In this document: positions 17,801-26,981 of the stretch, piece by piece | Layout of the letters: every line of letters begins with the position of its first letter | Numbering within the stretch: the first letter of the stretch is position 1 | Origin: Acidobacteriota bacterium | Lineage (GTDB): Bacteria > Acidobacteriota > Terriglobia > Terriglobales > Acidobacteriaceae | Direction of reading: 5' to 3' | DNA length: 48,722 bases | NCBI GenBank assembly: GCA_003225075.1 | Contig: QIAP01000069.1 | Coordinates: 25,576 to 74,297 of the forward strand | Made by a program: the position numbers and the translations under genes | Notes under the pieces: model-generated | Database searches by the model: none | Seen by the model: the letters and a program-made list of their open reading frames with translations, nothing else | Told to the model about the DNA's origin: nothing

Positions 17801-19651
17801 TTAGGCAATCACTTCGGCCGCGATGCGCTCAGTCACGAATGCTTCGATCACATCACCAACCTTAATGTCGCCGTAGTTGGCGATCGAGATGCCGCACTCC
17901 ATGCCATTGCGCACCTCGCTGGCATCGTCCTTGAAGCGGCGCAGAGAGCCGACTTTGCCCTTGAAGATGACGACATTATCGCGCAGCAGCCGCACCTCGG
18001 AATCGCGCTTGATCAGGCCGTCGACGATGTAACAACCCGCAACCGTTCCAACCTTGGGGATGCGGAAGGTATCTCGGACTTCGGCACGACCCTGATAATT
18101 CTCTTTAATGGTCGGCTCGAGCAGCCCGCTCATGGCACGCTTAATTTCGTCCTGCAACTCGTAAATAATCGAGTGCAGGCGGATGTCCACTTTCTCCTGG
18201 TCCGCGAGCTCTTGCGCTTTGCGCTCCGGCCGCACGTTGAAGCCAATGATGATGGCATTGGAGGCGGAGGCCAGCAGCACGTCGGTTTCTGTGATCGCTC
18301 CTACTCCCGAGTGCAGGACCTTCAGACGTACTTTGTCGTTCGATAACTTCGACAAAAGATCGCTGAGCACTTCGACTGACCCGCCGACATCGGCCTTGAG
18401 GATGATATTGAGTTCTTTTGTGCCGGCCGTCTTCAACTGCTCAGCCAAACCCTCCAGAGACACACGGGAACTCTTGGCCAGTGTCGCTTCACGCGCTTTC
18501 TGCTCACGGTACTCGGAAATACCGCGTGCCTTATCACGATCCGCAACAGCTACGAACTGATCACCCGCCTGCGGCAAACCTTCCATACCGAGAATCTCGA
18601 CGGGAGTTGAGGGCGGCGCTTCTTCCAACTGATTGCCGCGATCGTCAAACATGGCGCGAACTTTGCCGTAAACATTTCCCACTACGAAGTTGTCTCCCGT
18701 GCGCAGCGTGCCGTTCTGCACCAACAGTGTCGCAACTGGTCCACGTCCCCGGTCGAGCTTGGCTTCCAATACCACGCCGGTTGCCGGACGATCCGGAGTA
18801 GACTTCAGTTCCTGAAGGTCTGCTACCAGGCAAATCATTTCCATCAGCAAGTTCAAGTTGGTTTTCTTCTTCGCCGAAACATCCACAAACACCGTGGTTC
18901 CGCCCCAATCTTCCGGCATCAATCCCCGGTCGGCGAGTTGTTTCTTGACCCGATCCGGAAGCGCCTCGGGCTTATCGATCTTGTTCACCGCCACAATGAT
19001 CGGCACTTCGGCGGCATGAGCGTGGTCAATGGCTTCCAGCGTTTGCGGCATCACGCCATCATCCGCCGCTACTACCAGCACCACGATGTCTGTTGACTTC
19101 GCGCCTCGAGCGCGCATGCGAGTGAACGCCTCGTGACCGGGCGTATCAAGGAACACAATCTCGCGTCCGTAAGCAGGCGAATCCTTATCCGAGACCTTTA
19201 CCTTATAAGCACCGATGTGCTGCGTAATACCGCCGGCTTCGCCTTCTGCCACACTGGTCGAGCGAATGGAATCAAGCAAGGTCGTCTTGCCGTGGTCAAC
19301 GTGGCCCATGATCGTAACCACCGGCGGACGCGTTACCGTTTCAATAGCGCCATCCTCGCGGCTGGCAGCAGCGTCTGACACTTCCTTCGCTGCCTGCTCT
19401 TCGAAAGTGATCACGTTGGTATCAGCACCAAAGAAGCGGGACATGTCACTGGCCAATTCCGCGTCGAGGGTCTGATTGATCGTGGCAAACACGCCGCGAG
19501 CCAGCAGACGCGCGATCAAATCCTTGGCTCGCACGCCGAGCTTCTCCGCCAGATCTTTTACGCTGATGCCTTCCGTGATGGTGATACTGCGCGTGATGGG
19601 TTGCGGTTCATTAGAAACTACGAGCCGCGGCGGCGGCACGTAGCCCTTCAT
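17801..19651 (-). CDS. infB: translation initiation factor IF-2, GTPase-containing part
   Basis: A 616-residue frame carrying the second IF2_N domain ([21 protein letters not shown]), the G domain with [18 protein letters not shown] and NKID, the beta-barrel domain II, and the C-terminal domains that bind initiator tRNA. All functional parts after the linker are present. In homologues known to me this region is fused to the N-terminal part, and the KEGPMKG junction here is conserved, so the break just upstream is a frameshift or a genuine split. The ATG at 19651 overlaps the stop of the upstream frame as ATGA. It has AAGAAGG four bases before it, so re-initiation is possible. Confidence 0.93.
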   Translation of the reverse strand: MKGYVPPPRLVVSNEPQPITRSITITEGISVKDLAEKLGVRAKDLIARLLARGVFATINQTLDAELASDMSRFFGADTNVITFEEQAAKEVSDAAASREDGAIETVTRPPVVTIMGHVDHGKTTLLDSIRSTSVAEGEAGGITQHIGAYKVKVSDKDSPAYGREIVFLDTPGHEAFTRMRARGAKSTDIVVLVVAADDGVMPQTLEAIDHAHAAEVPIIVAVNKIDKPEALPDRVKKQLADRGLMPEDWGGTTVFVDVSAKKKTNLNLLMEMICLVADLQELKSTPDRPATGVVLEAKLDRGRGPVATLLVQNGTLRTGDNFVVGNVYGKVRAMFDDRGNQLEEAPPSTPVEILGMEGLPQAGDQFVAVADRDKARGISEYREQKAREATLAKSSRVSLEGLAEQLKTAGTKELNIILKADVGGSVEVLSDLLSKLSNDKVRLKVLHSGVGAITETDVLLASASNAIIIGFNVRPERKAQELADQEKVDIRLHSIIYELQDEIKRAMSGLLEPTIKENYQGRAEVRDTFRIPKVGTVAGCYIVDGLIKRDSEVRLLRDNVVIFKGKVGSLRRFKDDASEVRNGMECGISIANYGDIKVGDVIEAFVTERIAAEVIA

Positions 19652-20637
19652 CGGGCCTTCTTTATCGACGCACCCGGACCTACGCCCAGCGGACGCGCAC
19701 CGGCAGGTGATTGCCGCGTAGGATGCATTGGCCGGCGCTCACCAGGACGTAGCGTGGGACGCGCCCCCCCGGGCATCGCGGGACGTGGTCGTTGGAAAAT
19801 TGGTTGACCAGGCACGGGCCGCCCAGGGGACGGTCGCGATGCCGGAGACGCTGCCTGCGGCGATCTCTGTTGAGATGCAGGCGGTGCTGGCGCTTTGTAA
19901 ACCGGGCGCGGCCCGGTCTGCGGTGTAATCATGCGCGGCTTCGGCGCAATTGGCTGTTGTGACACCGGAGATGACGCTGGTTTTGTTGCCGCGGCAGACA
20001 TCGTCGGCGCGGCCTGCGATGGAACGGCGGGCGGCGCAGGGCTTGGACTCGGTGGGGCAGGGCTGGCCGCCTTCGCAGTTGCAGGAGGCGCCGCAGGCGA
20101 TTGCGTCGCCGGTCGAGCCGGCGGCATTACCGGTGGAGCTATCGCAGCCGGCGGAGCAGGCGGAACGGCTGACGCACTCGCGCTGGTCGTCGCTGGCGGT
20201 CTTGCCGCTGGCGGCACTACCACCCTGGGTGCGGCAGGCGCGGACGCTGCCGCGGTGACCGGAGCTTTCGCAGCCGGCGTGACCGTTTTGGTTTCTGTGG
20301 GCGGATGCGGAGCGGTTGGTCGAGCCACTGGAGCGGCCGTGCCGGGCTGCTGCCGCGTGATCGCCTTCAGCACGTCTCCAGGTTTTGAAATGCGGGACAG
20401 GTCAATCTTGGTCTTGATTTCGTCGGCATCGCTCCGAGAGCTGCGGGATGGCTTGGAAGAAGTCTGGGCTTCAGCGGCGGCGCGAAAACGAGCCCGTACT
20501 TTTACCGCCTCATGTTCTTCAATGGAACTGGAGTGCGTCTTCTTCTCGGTGACACCGACTTCCTCGAGAACATCGAGAATAGCTTTGCTTTTAACTTCCA
20601 GCTCCCTGGCCAGATCGTTGATTCGAATCTTGGTCAT
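19648..20637 (-). CDS. infB: translation initiation factor IF-2, N-terminal part
   Basis: A 329-residue frame. The first IF2_N domain is clear (IRINDLARELEVKSKAILD), followed by a long Ala/Pro-rich disordered linker (about 95-300) typical of acidobacterial IF-2. It ends abruptly at GASIKKAR with a TGA at 19650-19648. The next frame over reads VDKEGPMKG, the expected continuation, so the frame is shifted somewhere around 19655-19710. GGAGGAG lies about ten bases ahead of the ATG at 20637. The linker's GC-rich sequence makes a base-calling error likely, but the ATGA overlap leaves a real two-chain arrangement open. Confidence 0.88.
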   Translation of the reverse strand: MTKIRINDLARELEVKSKAILDVLEEVGVTEKKTHSSSIEEHEAVKVRARFRAAAEAQTSSKPSRSSRSDADEIKTKIDLSRISKPGDVLKAITRQQPGTAAPVARPTAPHPPTETKTVTPAAKAPVTAAASAPAAPRVVVPPAARPPATTSASASAVPPAPPAAIAPPVMPPARPATQSPAAPPATAKAASPAPPSPSPAPPAVPSQAAPTMSAAATKPASSPVSQQPIAPKPRMITPQTGPRPVYKAPAPPASQQRSPQAASPASRPSPGRPVPGQPIFQRPRPAMPGGARPTLRPGERRPMHPTRQSPAGARPLGVGPGASIKKAR

Positions 20638-20742
20638 CCGCTCTTTCTCTCCTCCGCCCTGTCCCGCTAAGTCTTCATGTCAACCTCACGGAGTCAGTAT
20701 GTAGTTCGCACATGCACCGCAATAAGCCAACCCGTCGCAAAG

Positions 20743-22284
20743 TTATTCTTTCGTTTCGGGCATTTTTTCTCCCGAACTGTCTTCCTCGGCAACTTCCCCG
20801 GCATCCTCCGCGTTCGCGGCGATGTCCCCGGCAGCAGCGTTTTCTGCCGGCTCTGCTTCCGAAGATTCCTCGGCAGGGATAGCCTCTTGTACGGCTTCAC
20901 CTGATTCGTCAATGTTCTCGCTGCCTGCTGGAGTCTCTTCAGTGACTTCGCCGACGGTAGCTGCTGAGGACACTTCCGCTTCAGGCGCTGCCGCTGTCTC
21001 CGCACCTTCCAGGCTGGAGAAATAATTATTAACCGCAAGACTGATTTTTTCCACCGTCTTGGGCCCAATGCCTTCAATTGCCTCAAGCTGCTCCGGCGTC
21101 ATGTCTGCGAGGGCTTCCACCGTCGTGATACCCGCTGCGCTCAGCTTCTCGATGAGACCTTCGCCCAGTCCGGGCACGCTCCCGAGCGGCGTTGCAGTCT
21201 GACTGACCAGCGCTGACATCTGCTGCTCGACTTCCTGCCGCTTCTCTTCCTCGCTCTTGATGTCTATTTTCCAGCCCAGAAGCTTCGCCGCCAGCCGCAC
21301 ATTCTGCCCCTTCTTGCCGATGGCTAGCGAAAGCTGGCTGTCATCTACCACGACTTCCAGGTGCTTGTCTTGGCCGTCGAGAACGGTCACTCGGCTCACT
21401 TTTGCCGGCTGTAACGCTTTTTCCGCAAAGGTCACGGAATCTTCGTGGTATTCGATAATGTCAATCTTCTCCCCACGAAGCTCGCGAATGATGGACTGGA
21501 CACGCATGCCTTTCATACCGACACACGCGCCCACCGCGTCCACATCCTTGTCCTTGGACATCACTGCGATCTTGGTGCGCTCACCCGCTTCGCGGGCGAT
21601 TGCCCGGATCACGACTGTTCCGTCGTAGATTTCCGGCACTTCCGTCTGGAACAAGTGCTGTACCAGTTCTGGCGCGGCGCGCGAAACTACCACCTGCGGG
21701 CCCTTCGAAGCCTTTTCCACGCGCGAGATCACCACCCGTACCCGCTCCCCGATGGCGAACGATTCCAGCCGGGACTGCTCTTTGCGAGGCATCCGCGCTT
21801 CCGCCTTACCCACATCAAAAATCACATCCGGCCCTTCGATGCGTTTGACGGTGGCGTTGACAATTTCATTCACCCGGCCGATGTACTCGTTGTATACAGT
21901 GTCGCGCTCCGCTTCCCGAACCTTCTGAAAGATTACCTGCTTCGCCAATTGCGCTGCGATGCGTCCCAGAATTCCTTCAGTGACTTTCGGGATCTGCAGT
22001 TCCCCGCCCGGCTCCACCGTGGGATCGAGCTTGCGCGCGTCTTCCAGGGTCACTTGCAGATTCGAATCTTCCACCTGCTCCGGATTTTCTACCACTGTCT
22101 TCACCGCGAAGGCACGGATCTTGCCCGTTTCCTTATCCAGTTCGGCGCGAAGATTTTCCTGGCTCTTGTAATACTTGCGGGTCGCGACCACAATGGCGTC
22201 TTCCACTGCGCTGACGACGATGCGCGGATCAATCCCTTTTTCTCTGCTCAGCGCATCGATAGTGTTGTAAAGCTCGCTCGCCAT
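20743..22284 (-). CDS. nusA: transcription termination/antitermination factor NusA
   Basis: A 513-residue protein that binds RNA polymerase and nascent RNA. The N-terminal polymerase-binding domain (1 to about 130) precedes an S1 domain (about 135-200), two KH domains (about 230-345, with VGMKGMRVQ and IGKKGQNVR) and a helix-hairpin-helix region (about 365-425, VPGLGEGLIEKL, IEGIGPKTVEK). The final 85 residues are an Ala/Glu-rich acidic tail. The ATG at 22284 has ACGGA six bases upstream. It lies between rimP and infB as in most bacteria. Confidence 0.97.
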   Translation of the reverse strand: MASELYNTIDALSREKGIDPRIVVSAVEDAIVVATRKYYKSQENLRAELDKETGKIRAFAVKTVVENPEQVEDSNLQVTLEDARKLDPTVEPGGELQIPKVTEGILGRIAAQLAKQVIFQKVREAERDTVYNEYIGRVNEIVNATVKRIEGPDVIFDVGKAEARMPRKEQSRLESFAIGERVRVVISRVEKASKGPQVVVSRAAPELVQHLFQTEVPEIYDGTVVIRAIAREAGERTKIAVMSKDKDVDAVGACVGMKGMRVQSIIRELRGEKIDIIEYHEDSVTFAEKALQPAKVSRVTVLDGQDKHLEVVVDDSQLSLAIGKKGQNVRLAAKLLGWKIDIKSEEEKRQEVEQQMSALVSQTATPLGSVPGLGEGLIEKLSAAGITTVEALADMTPEQLEAIEGIGPKTVEKISLAVNNYFSSLEGAETAAAPEAEVSSAATVGEVTEETPAGSENIDESGEAVQEAIPAEESSEAEPAENAAAGDIAANAEDAGEVAEEDSSGEKMPETKE

Positions 22285-22350
22285 ATGTATTCCGTTAGAA
22301 ACCTGTATAAGTTAGTCTTTCAGTGCTCTCGGGCCGCTGAAGCGCCAGCC

Positions 22351-22863
22351 CTAGATTTCCGGCACCAGGTTCGCCTTCTCGATATTTCCCAGTTCTATTT
22401 CCAATTTCTGGGCCGCACCCTCCACCGGGCGCATTTTCTTTTTGCGCGCGGCGCTCAGGTCTAGAGTCAGGCGCCCATCGCGAAAACTTTCCAGCCGCCC
22501 CTCGAAGTGGCGGTTCCCATTGACCGGTTGATACGTCGTGAGCTTCACTCGGCTTCCAGTGAAGCGCTCGTAATCGACAGGGCGAACCAGCTTCCGATCC
22601 AGGCCGGGCGAGGAGACTTCCAGCAGATACGATCCTCCCGGCACCGCATCCTCGACGTCGAGGATCGTTCCTACCTCCCGGCTCATGTTGGCGCAATCTT
22701 CGTGGGTCACGCCAACTTGCCCTGGGGTACCGGGCTTATCGATCACTATCCGGAGCATGCGGCTTTTACCACCGCCGCGAAACTCCACTTCGACCACCTC
22801 CAGCCCGCTGGAGGCCGCAACCCGCTCCGCAACTTCACGCACCCGATCGGCGTCAAATGCCAT
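22351..22863 (-). CDS. rimP: ribosome maturation factor RimP
   Basis: A 170-residue protein needed for 30S subunit assembly. Family motifs are LEVVEVEF, LRIVIDKPG, VTHEDCANMSREVGTILD and SYLLEVSSPGLDRKL, followed by an SH3-like C-terminal domain (GRLESF, LTLDL). It is the first gene of the rimP-nusA-infB unit. The ATG at 22863 has no obvious Shine-Dalgarno sequence. The leader contains nested inverted repeats (22888-22938). Confidence 0.95.
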   Translation of the reverse strand: MAFDADRVREVAERVAASSGLEVVEVEFRGGGKSRMLRIVIDKPGTPGQVGVTHEDCANMSREVGTILDVEDAVPGGSYLLEVSSPGLDRKLVRPVDYERFTGSRVKLTTYQPVNGNRHFEGRLESFRDGRLTLDLSAARKKKMRPVEGAAQKLEIELGNIEKANLVPEI

Positions 22864-22887
22864 TAATCCAATAACTTATTAGCTAGC

Positions 22888-22938
22888 CACCAGTCACATT
22901 CAAGCGCAAACTAAAAAGTGGGCTTGCGCCCACTGGTG
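22888..22938. promoter_or_regulatory. nested inverted repeats in rimP leader
   Basis: AGTGGGC and GCCCACT (22917-22934, loop TTGC) form a perfect hairpin. An outer pair, CACCAGT at 22888 and ACTGGTG at 22932, and a competing pair, GCGCAA near 22904 and TTGCGC at 22924, allow alternative folds. The position 25-75 bases ahead of rimP would fit a leader that controls the operon, or simply an insulator between divergent promoters. Confidence 0.4.
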
Positions 22939-23029
22939 TGCTTCGCCAAATGCTGGTACTACACAACAGTTTCCAAACACAAATATACGCCGCTCAATCG
23001 GAAAAGACAAACCCGCGACAATGACACGT

Positions 23030-23035
23030 TATAAT
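23030..23035 (+). promoter_or_regulatory. probable -10 box of the first VWFA gene
   Basis: A perfect TATAAT lies 25 bases ahead of the start codon at 23061. No good -35 hexamer is found at 16-18 bases upstream. Confidence 0.45.
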
Positions 23036-23060
23036 CTCAGCCCTACGTGAGAGGACCAAG

Positions 23061-24941
23061 ATGTTGCGCAAGCAGCTAATGATTTTGATGCTCGTGGCCG
23101 GGGTCTGGTCGCTAAGCGCTTCGGCGCAAAGACCCGGCGGGGGCGGGAGCGGAGGCGGCAAACCTGGTGGAGGTCGACCCGGTCCGACGCCTCGGTCAAC
23201 GCCTTCCACTGCCCCGAGGCCGAATCGCACTCCCTCCGCGATGGGTTCTCCCAGCAGCCCCGACCTTCCAAGCGCGCCGATAACTCAGCACGCCGACCAG
23301 GAGTCCAAGGTCGAGTTTCGAACCGAGACTGTGCTGGTTCAAGTGCCGGTGGTCGTTACGGACAAATCCGGCAACCACATTCACAATCTCGCTAAAGACA
23401 ACTTCAGGGTATTTGAAAACGGTAAGGAACAGAAAGTCGCTGCCTTCGAGGAAATAGTCGCCAACACCTCCCGCGTTCTTTCCAACCCTCCGCAACCCGG
23501 AGAATTCAGTAACATTTCGCTCGCTTCGCGGCAGCCTCGTAGCGTCACCGTGGTTGCCCTCGACACTGTCAATACTCCATTTCTCGACCAAGCCTACGCT
23601 CGCAAAGAACTCGTAAAGTATTTGGCTAATAATGTGGACTCTTCGCAGACACTTGGGTTGGTAATCATCAGCAGTAAGGGATTGAGGGTGGTGCAAGGAC
23701 TTACTTCAGATCCAACCGCGCTGTTGCAAATTCTGAAAAAACTCAGCGGCGATCTTCCTGAAATGCACAACCTTGACACGGATGTAGAAGCTGCCGCAGC
23801 AGCCGGCGACGGCAGCGGACTTCTAATGGCTTCCAATCCCATCACTACTCAAAGTACGCTGAGTGATTTCATTTCCCAGGGAGACGTCCTGTATGCGCAG
23901 TTCAAGCAGGAGAACGCCATTGAAACCACCATGCGCGCATTCCTTGGCATTGCTTGGTCGTTATCCGGCATCCCTGGCCGAAAATCGCTGATCTGGGCTA
24001 CTGGCGCATTTCCCTTCTATCTGGATTCTCCATCGACGGTGCCCGGTGGCCGCCTCTCTGTCTTGTATGAGCGAGCAATGCAAGTGCTGAATGACGCTGA
24101 GATCTCCGTCTACCCGGTTGACGTACGAGGTTTGGTGAACTACTCCCCCGCGGCGGACGTCACCGCAAGACGCGCCGCTAGTGGACCGGCGGCCATGCAG
24201 CAGCTGATGTCGCGGAGCTGGTTGCAAAACGCCAAAATTGATACTCTTCGGGACTTCGCCGAAATGACCGGCGGTCGCGCCTTCTACAATACCAACGATC
24301 TGGCGGGCAGTTTCAAGCGCGCTGCCGATGACTCTTCGTCTTACTACATGCTCGGCTACTATTTGGATACAAAGAACGACATGCCGGGATGGCGCCAGCT
24401 CAAGGTCAAAGTTGACCAGAAAAATACCGAGGCGCGGGCGCGCAATGGTTTCCTGGTTACCAATACCACTATGAATCCCGAACTCACCCGTATCGCTGAT
24501 ATAGGTTTCGCCCTTACTTCCCCATTCGGCGCCACTGGTATCCCGGTCGTGATGCGCTGGCAAGAGGCGAAACCGGAAGAAATGAAGAAATTGGATGCCA
24601 AGAATGGTGAGAAGAAAGATCCCAATAAAAAGGCAGTGGGATTTGCTTTGCATATGCCGGGCGAAGCACTCACCGTTGAGGGAACAAGAAATCAGCTGGA
24701 TGTCGACTTCGTGGCACTAGCTACTGCCGCGGCCGCCAAAGATGGAACAGCGGCGGACGAGATCAAACAGACATTGAAAGGAAGTTTATCTGCTGAAAAT
24801 GTTGCGAAGTTACGAGGCCACGGCATGTCTTACAGCAACGTATTCGAACTCGCCCCGGGCAAATACCAGGTTCGCTTCGTAGTCCGCGACAATCTTAATG
24901 GAAGAATCGGAAGTTTATCCGCGCCGCTGACGGTCAATTGA
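23061..24941 (+). CDS. VWFA-related secreted protein (Acidobacterial family)
   Basis: A 626-residue exported protein of the VWFA-related Acidobacterial type (TIGR03436). It has a signal peptide (cleavage near SASAQ), then a Gly/Pro-rich linker (about 27-75). The domain opens with a beta-sandwich segment (VQVPVVVTDKSGNHIHNL, DNFRVFENGKEQKV). The VWA-like part follows (VTVVALDTVNTPF, GLVIISSKGLRVV), and the family end segment reads SSSYYMLGYY. The usual DxSxS metal site is altered to DTVNT. Function is unknown; adhesion or cell-envelope interactions are often assumed. The ATG at 23061 has GAGGA six bases upstream. Confidence 0.95.
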   Translation: MLRKQLMILMLVAGVWSLSASAQRPGGGGSGGGKPGGGRPGPTPRSTPSTAPRPNRTPSAMGSPSSPDLPSAPITQHADQESKVEFRTETVLVQVPVVVTDKSGNHIHNLAKDNFRVFENGKEQKVAAFEEIVANTSRVLSNPPQPGEFSNISLASRQPRSVTVVALDTVNTPFLDQAYARKELVKYLANNVDSSQTLGLVIISSKGLRVVQGLTSDPTALLQILKKLSGDLPEMHNLDTDVEAAAAAGDGSGLLMASNPITTQSTLSDFISQGDVLYAQFKQENAIETTMRAFLGIAWSLSGIPGRKSLIWATGAFPFYLDSPSTVPGGRLSVLYERAMQVLNDAEISVYPVDVRGLVNYSPAADVTARRAASGPAAMQQLMSRSWLQNAKIDTLRDFAEMTGGRAFYNTNDLAGSFKRAADDSSSYYMLGYYLDTKNDMPGWRQLKVKVDQKNTEARARNGFLVTNTTMNPELTRIADIGFALTSPFGATGIPVVMRWQEAKPEEMKKLDAKNGEKKDPNKKAVGFALHMPGEALTVEGTRNQLDVDFVALATAAAAKDGTAADEIKQTLKGSLSAENVAKLRGHGMSYSNVFELAPGKYQVRFVVRDNLNGRIGSLSAPLTVN

Positions 24942-25053
24942 CGCCCAGGGCACAGTCGAGGGTGCGCGCTAGACTTTATTTCACCTGTCCGTAGCACCGT
25001 GACTGAGTCGTGCGGTGGCACATGCTCGGTCCCCGCCGCGAAGAAGTCAGCCA

Positions 25054-26796
25054 TTAATGGGCGGGTACAGGGGCGTTGATCGTTCCTACATACCCAGTGC
25101 GGTCATCTCGCACTGCCAGACGAAGGTCCTTAGCCTCGGCCAGCTGATCAAGATCCATGTGCACCATCATGCCGTGCTGTAATATCTGTTTGTAATCCTC
25201 AGCTTTCACCGATGGATTTGCACGAATGCTCTCGTTCTTCAGCATTTTGCCGGTAGCAGAATAGAGTGCGGCAAAGAAACTGACGCTGAATTTTTTGCCT
25301 CCATTGGAACTATCCTCAGTCGATAGCGTGTCTGCATCCACCAGAAAATCGACACCCAGCTTGCCATTGGCGGACGGCTTGGCCTGCGCGCGGAATGTCA
25401 CCAGGGTCGCAGGAGCAACGTCTACCAGTGCCGATGCCAATTCCTGACTGGGGTTATAGTCCTTCATCTGAGTGGGGTCAATTGCGAAATAGCCGCGGCG
25501 GCTTTGAACATCCACTCCATCTCGTTTTACCTTAACTTTGAGCTGCCGATATTTGCCGTCATACTTCTTATTTTCGGGATAGTAGCCAAGCGTATAAGTT
25601 GCAGATTGATCTTCAAAAGCCCGCTCTACACCCATCCTGACTTCATTCTGGTTAACATAGGCGCGGCCGCCGGTCTCGCGCGCCATTTCTCGCATTGTTT
25701 CCTGCGAGTCGATCGCGGTTGAGATCGACAGTCCACGCGCGTCAATCGGATAGATGGCGACCTCTCCGCTCGCCAGTCGAGCCGCGGTTTCGCGGATTTC
25801 GCCAGCATGGGATTGCCGGAACATGGCTGCTTGGTTTCCCGCTGCATGCTGCTCGACGCTATGCACCTGCAAGCTAGGCAGGCTCTCTGTCAACTCCGCA
25901 TCAGTCATATTACGATTCTCTGGAATCAGCGAGAAAGGCAGATTCCCCGTTACCCAGATGAGATTCTTGCGCCCCGGCAGCCCACCGAGAATTCGTGCCA
26001 GGCTATTCAGCGCATTTAGGGTCAATATCGCTCTCTGGTCTTCGGCATAAGCCGCCTGTGCTCCTTCGAAGCTTTGAAGCGCCTGTTGCACACTGTCCAC
26101 CAGCTGGGCCATTCCCGGCCCCAGTGTAGAGCTACCGCCACTGGCGGGAGCGGTGGCGGGATCCACGGCAGTCACCGTTGAGGGGGCGGTTGGATTGCCC
26201 CCGGCAATGCTTGTCGTGGGCTGGCCGGCAATGGCAAATTCCTGCGGGCGAGGTATGTAACGTTGCAAAGCCGTATGCAAGATCTGAGGATCAGTGGTGA
26301 AATCCTGCAGCTCATTCAACGGACCGGTGAGAGTAAACACCGCCATCCGCTGGCCCGGCTTGTACTGTTCCTGAATAAAGCGCAGCATCTGACGGCGTGC
26401 GTAGGACTGGTCCTTGAAAGGAGTGTTGATTGCATCCAGCAGCATCACGGTAGCCGGACCAGGAGATCGGTATTGCGGCCGATTGGAGTAGATGCCCGGT
26501 GGCAGCGGCGGTGCACTTGTCGGTGCATTTTCCCCCGCGGGAACGAACGTCGCGATTTTTTGGACCTTGCCATTTTCCTCGATCACAAAATCTTCGGGAT
26601 GAAGTCCGGTGGCCGGCTTGCCCTGCTTGTCGGTCACAACTACGTCGACTAACACCATGTGAGTTGTCACCCGAATGGTAGGAGCGGGAACCTGAGCGCT
26701 GGACTGCTGAGCGCGGACGCGGTACACCGCCACTGTAAAAGCAAGCACAATTAGACACACAGAGAACCAACGTGCGCGAGCGCTGACCGCCTTCAT
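25054..26796 (-). CDS. VWFA-related secreted protein (Acidobacterial family), second copy
   Basis: A 580-residue relative of the preceding gene, facing it. It has a signal peptide (hydrophobic run, cleavage near VRAQQ), the opening VDVVVTDKQGKPATGL and FVIEENGKVQKI, then VMLLDAINTPF and MAVFTLTGPL, and the end segment SATYTLGYYPENK. An insertion rich in Thr, Ala and Pro (about 190-225) is not in the other copy. The ATG at 26796 has GGAGG five bases upstream, so the TTG four codons earlier is not needed. The two genes end 112 bases apart; that gap holds only weak inverted repeats around 24996. Confidence 0.95.
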   Translation of the reverse strand: MKAVSARARWFSVCLIVLAFTVAVYRVRAQQSSAQVPAPTIRVTTHMVLVDVVVTDKQGKPATGLHPEDFVIEENGKVQKIATFVPAGENAPTSAPPLPPGIYSNRPQYRSPGPATVMLLDAINTPFKDQSYARRQMLRFIQEQYKPGQRMAVFTLTGPLNELQDFTTDPQILHTALQRYIPRPQEFAIAGQPTTSIAGGNPTAPSTVTAVDPATAPASGGSSTLGPGMAQLVDSVQQALQSFEGAQAAYAEDQRAILTLNALNSLARILGGLPGRKNLIWVTGNLPFSLIPENRNMTDAELTESLPSLQVHSVEQHAAGNQAAMFRQSHAGEIRETAARLASGEVAIYPIDARGLSISTAIDSQETMREMARETGGRAYVNQNEVRMGVERAFEDQSATYTLGYYPENKKYDGKYRQLKVKVKRDGVDVQSRRGYFAIDPTQMKDYNPSQELASALVDVAPATLVTFRAQAKPSANGKLGVDFLVDADTLSTEDSSNGGKKFSVSFFAALYSATGKMLKNESIRANPSVKAEDYKQILQHGMMVHMDLDQLAEAKDLRLAVRDDRTGYVGTINAPVPAH

Positions 26797-26919
26797 GACT
26801 TCCTCCAACTGGGATGCGACATCGTTACGTGGGGTCGGTACGATGCGCTTTAATATCGCGGACTGTAAATCTTTTTGTGAATACTTTCAACGCATTTCGC
26901 GAGAGTCGCACACCCTCAT

Positions 26920-26948
26920 TTGCCTCCATCGCCAACCCTCTCTAGAAT
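26920..26948 (+). promoter_or_regulatory. sigma-70-type promoter of guaB
   Basis: TTGCCT (26920-26925) and TAGAAT (26943-26948) are separated by 17 bases, the ideal spacing, and lie 33 bases ahead of the guaB start codon. The rest of the divergent gap (26797-26981) shows nothing else that I can support. Confidence 0.55.
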
Positions 26949-26981
26949 AGAGTCTTACCTTTTCTTCACCCGAGACAAGCT

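Noticed and set aside
19931-20704. Long plus-strand ORF (257 codons) opposite the IF-2 linker
   Set aside because: It is an Ala/Gly-rich shadow produced by the GC-rich Ala/Pro linker on the other strand and has no recognisable domain.
21445-22464. 339-codon plus-strand ORF opposite nusA
   Set aside because: It mirrors the conserved nusA frame, has no ribosome-binding site, and its product has no plausible fold.
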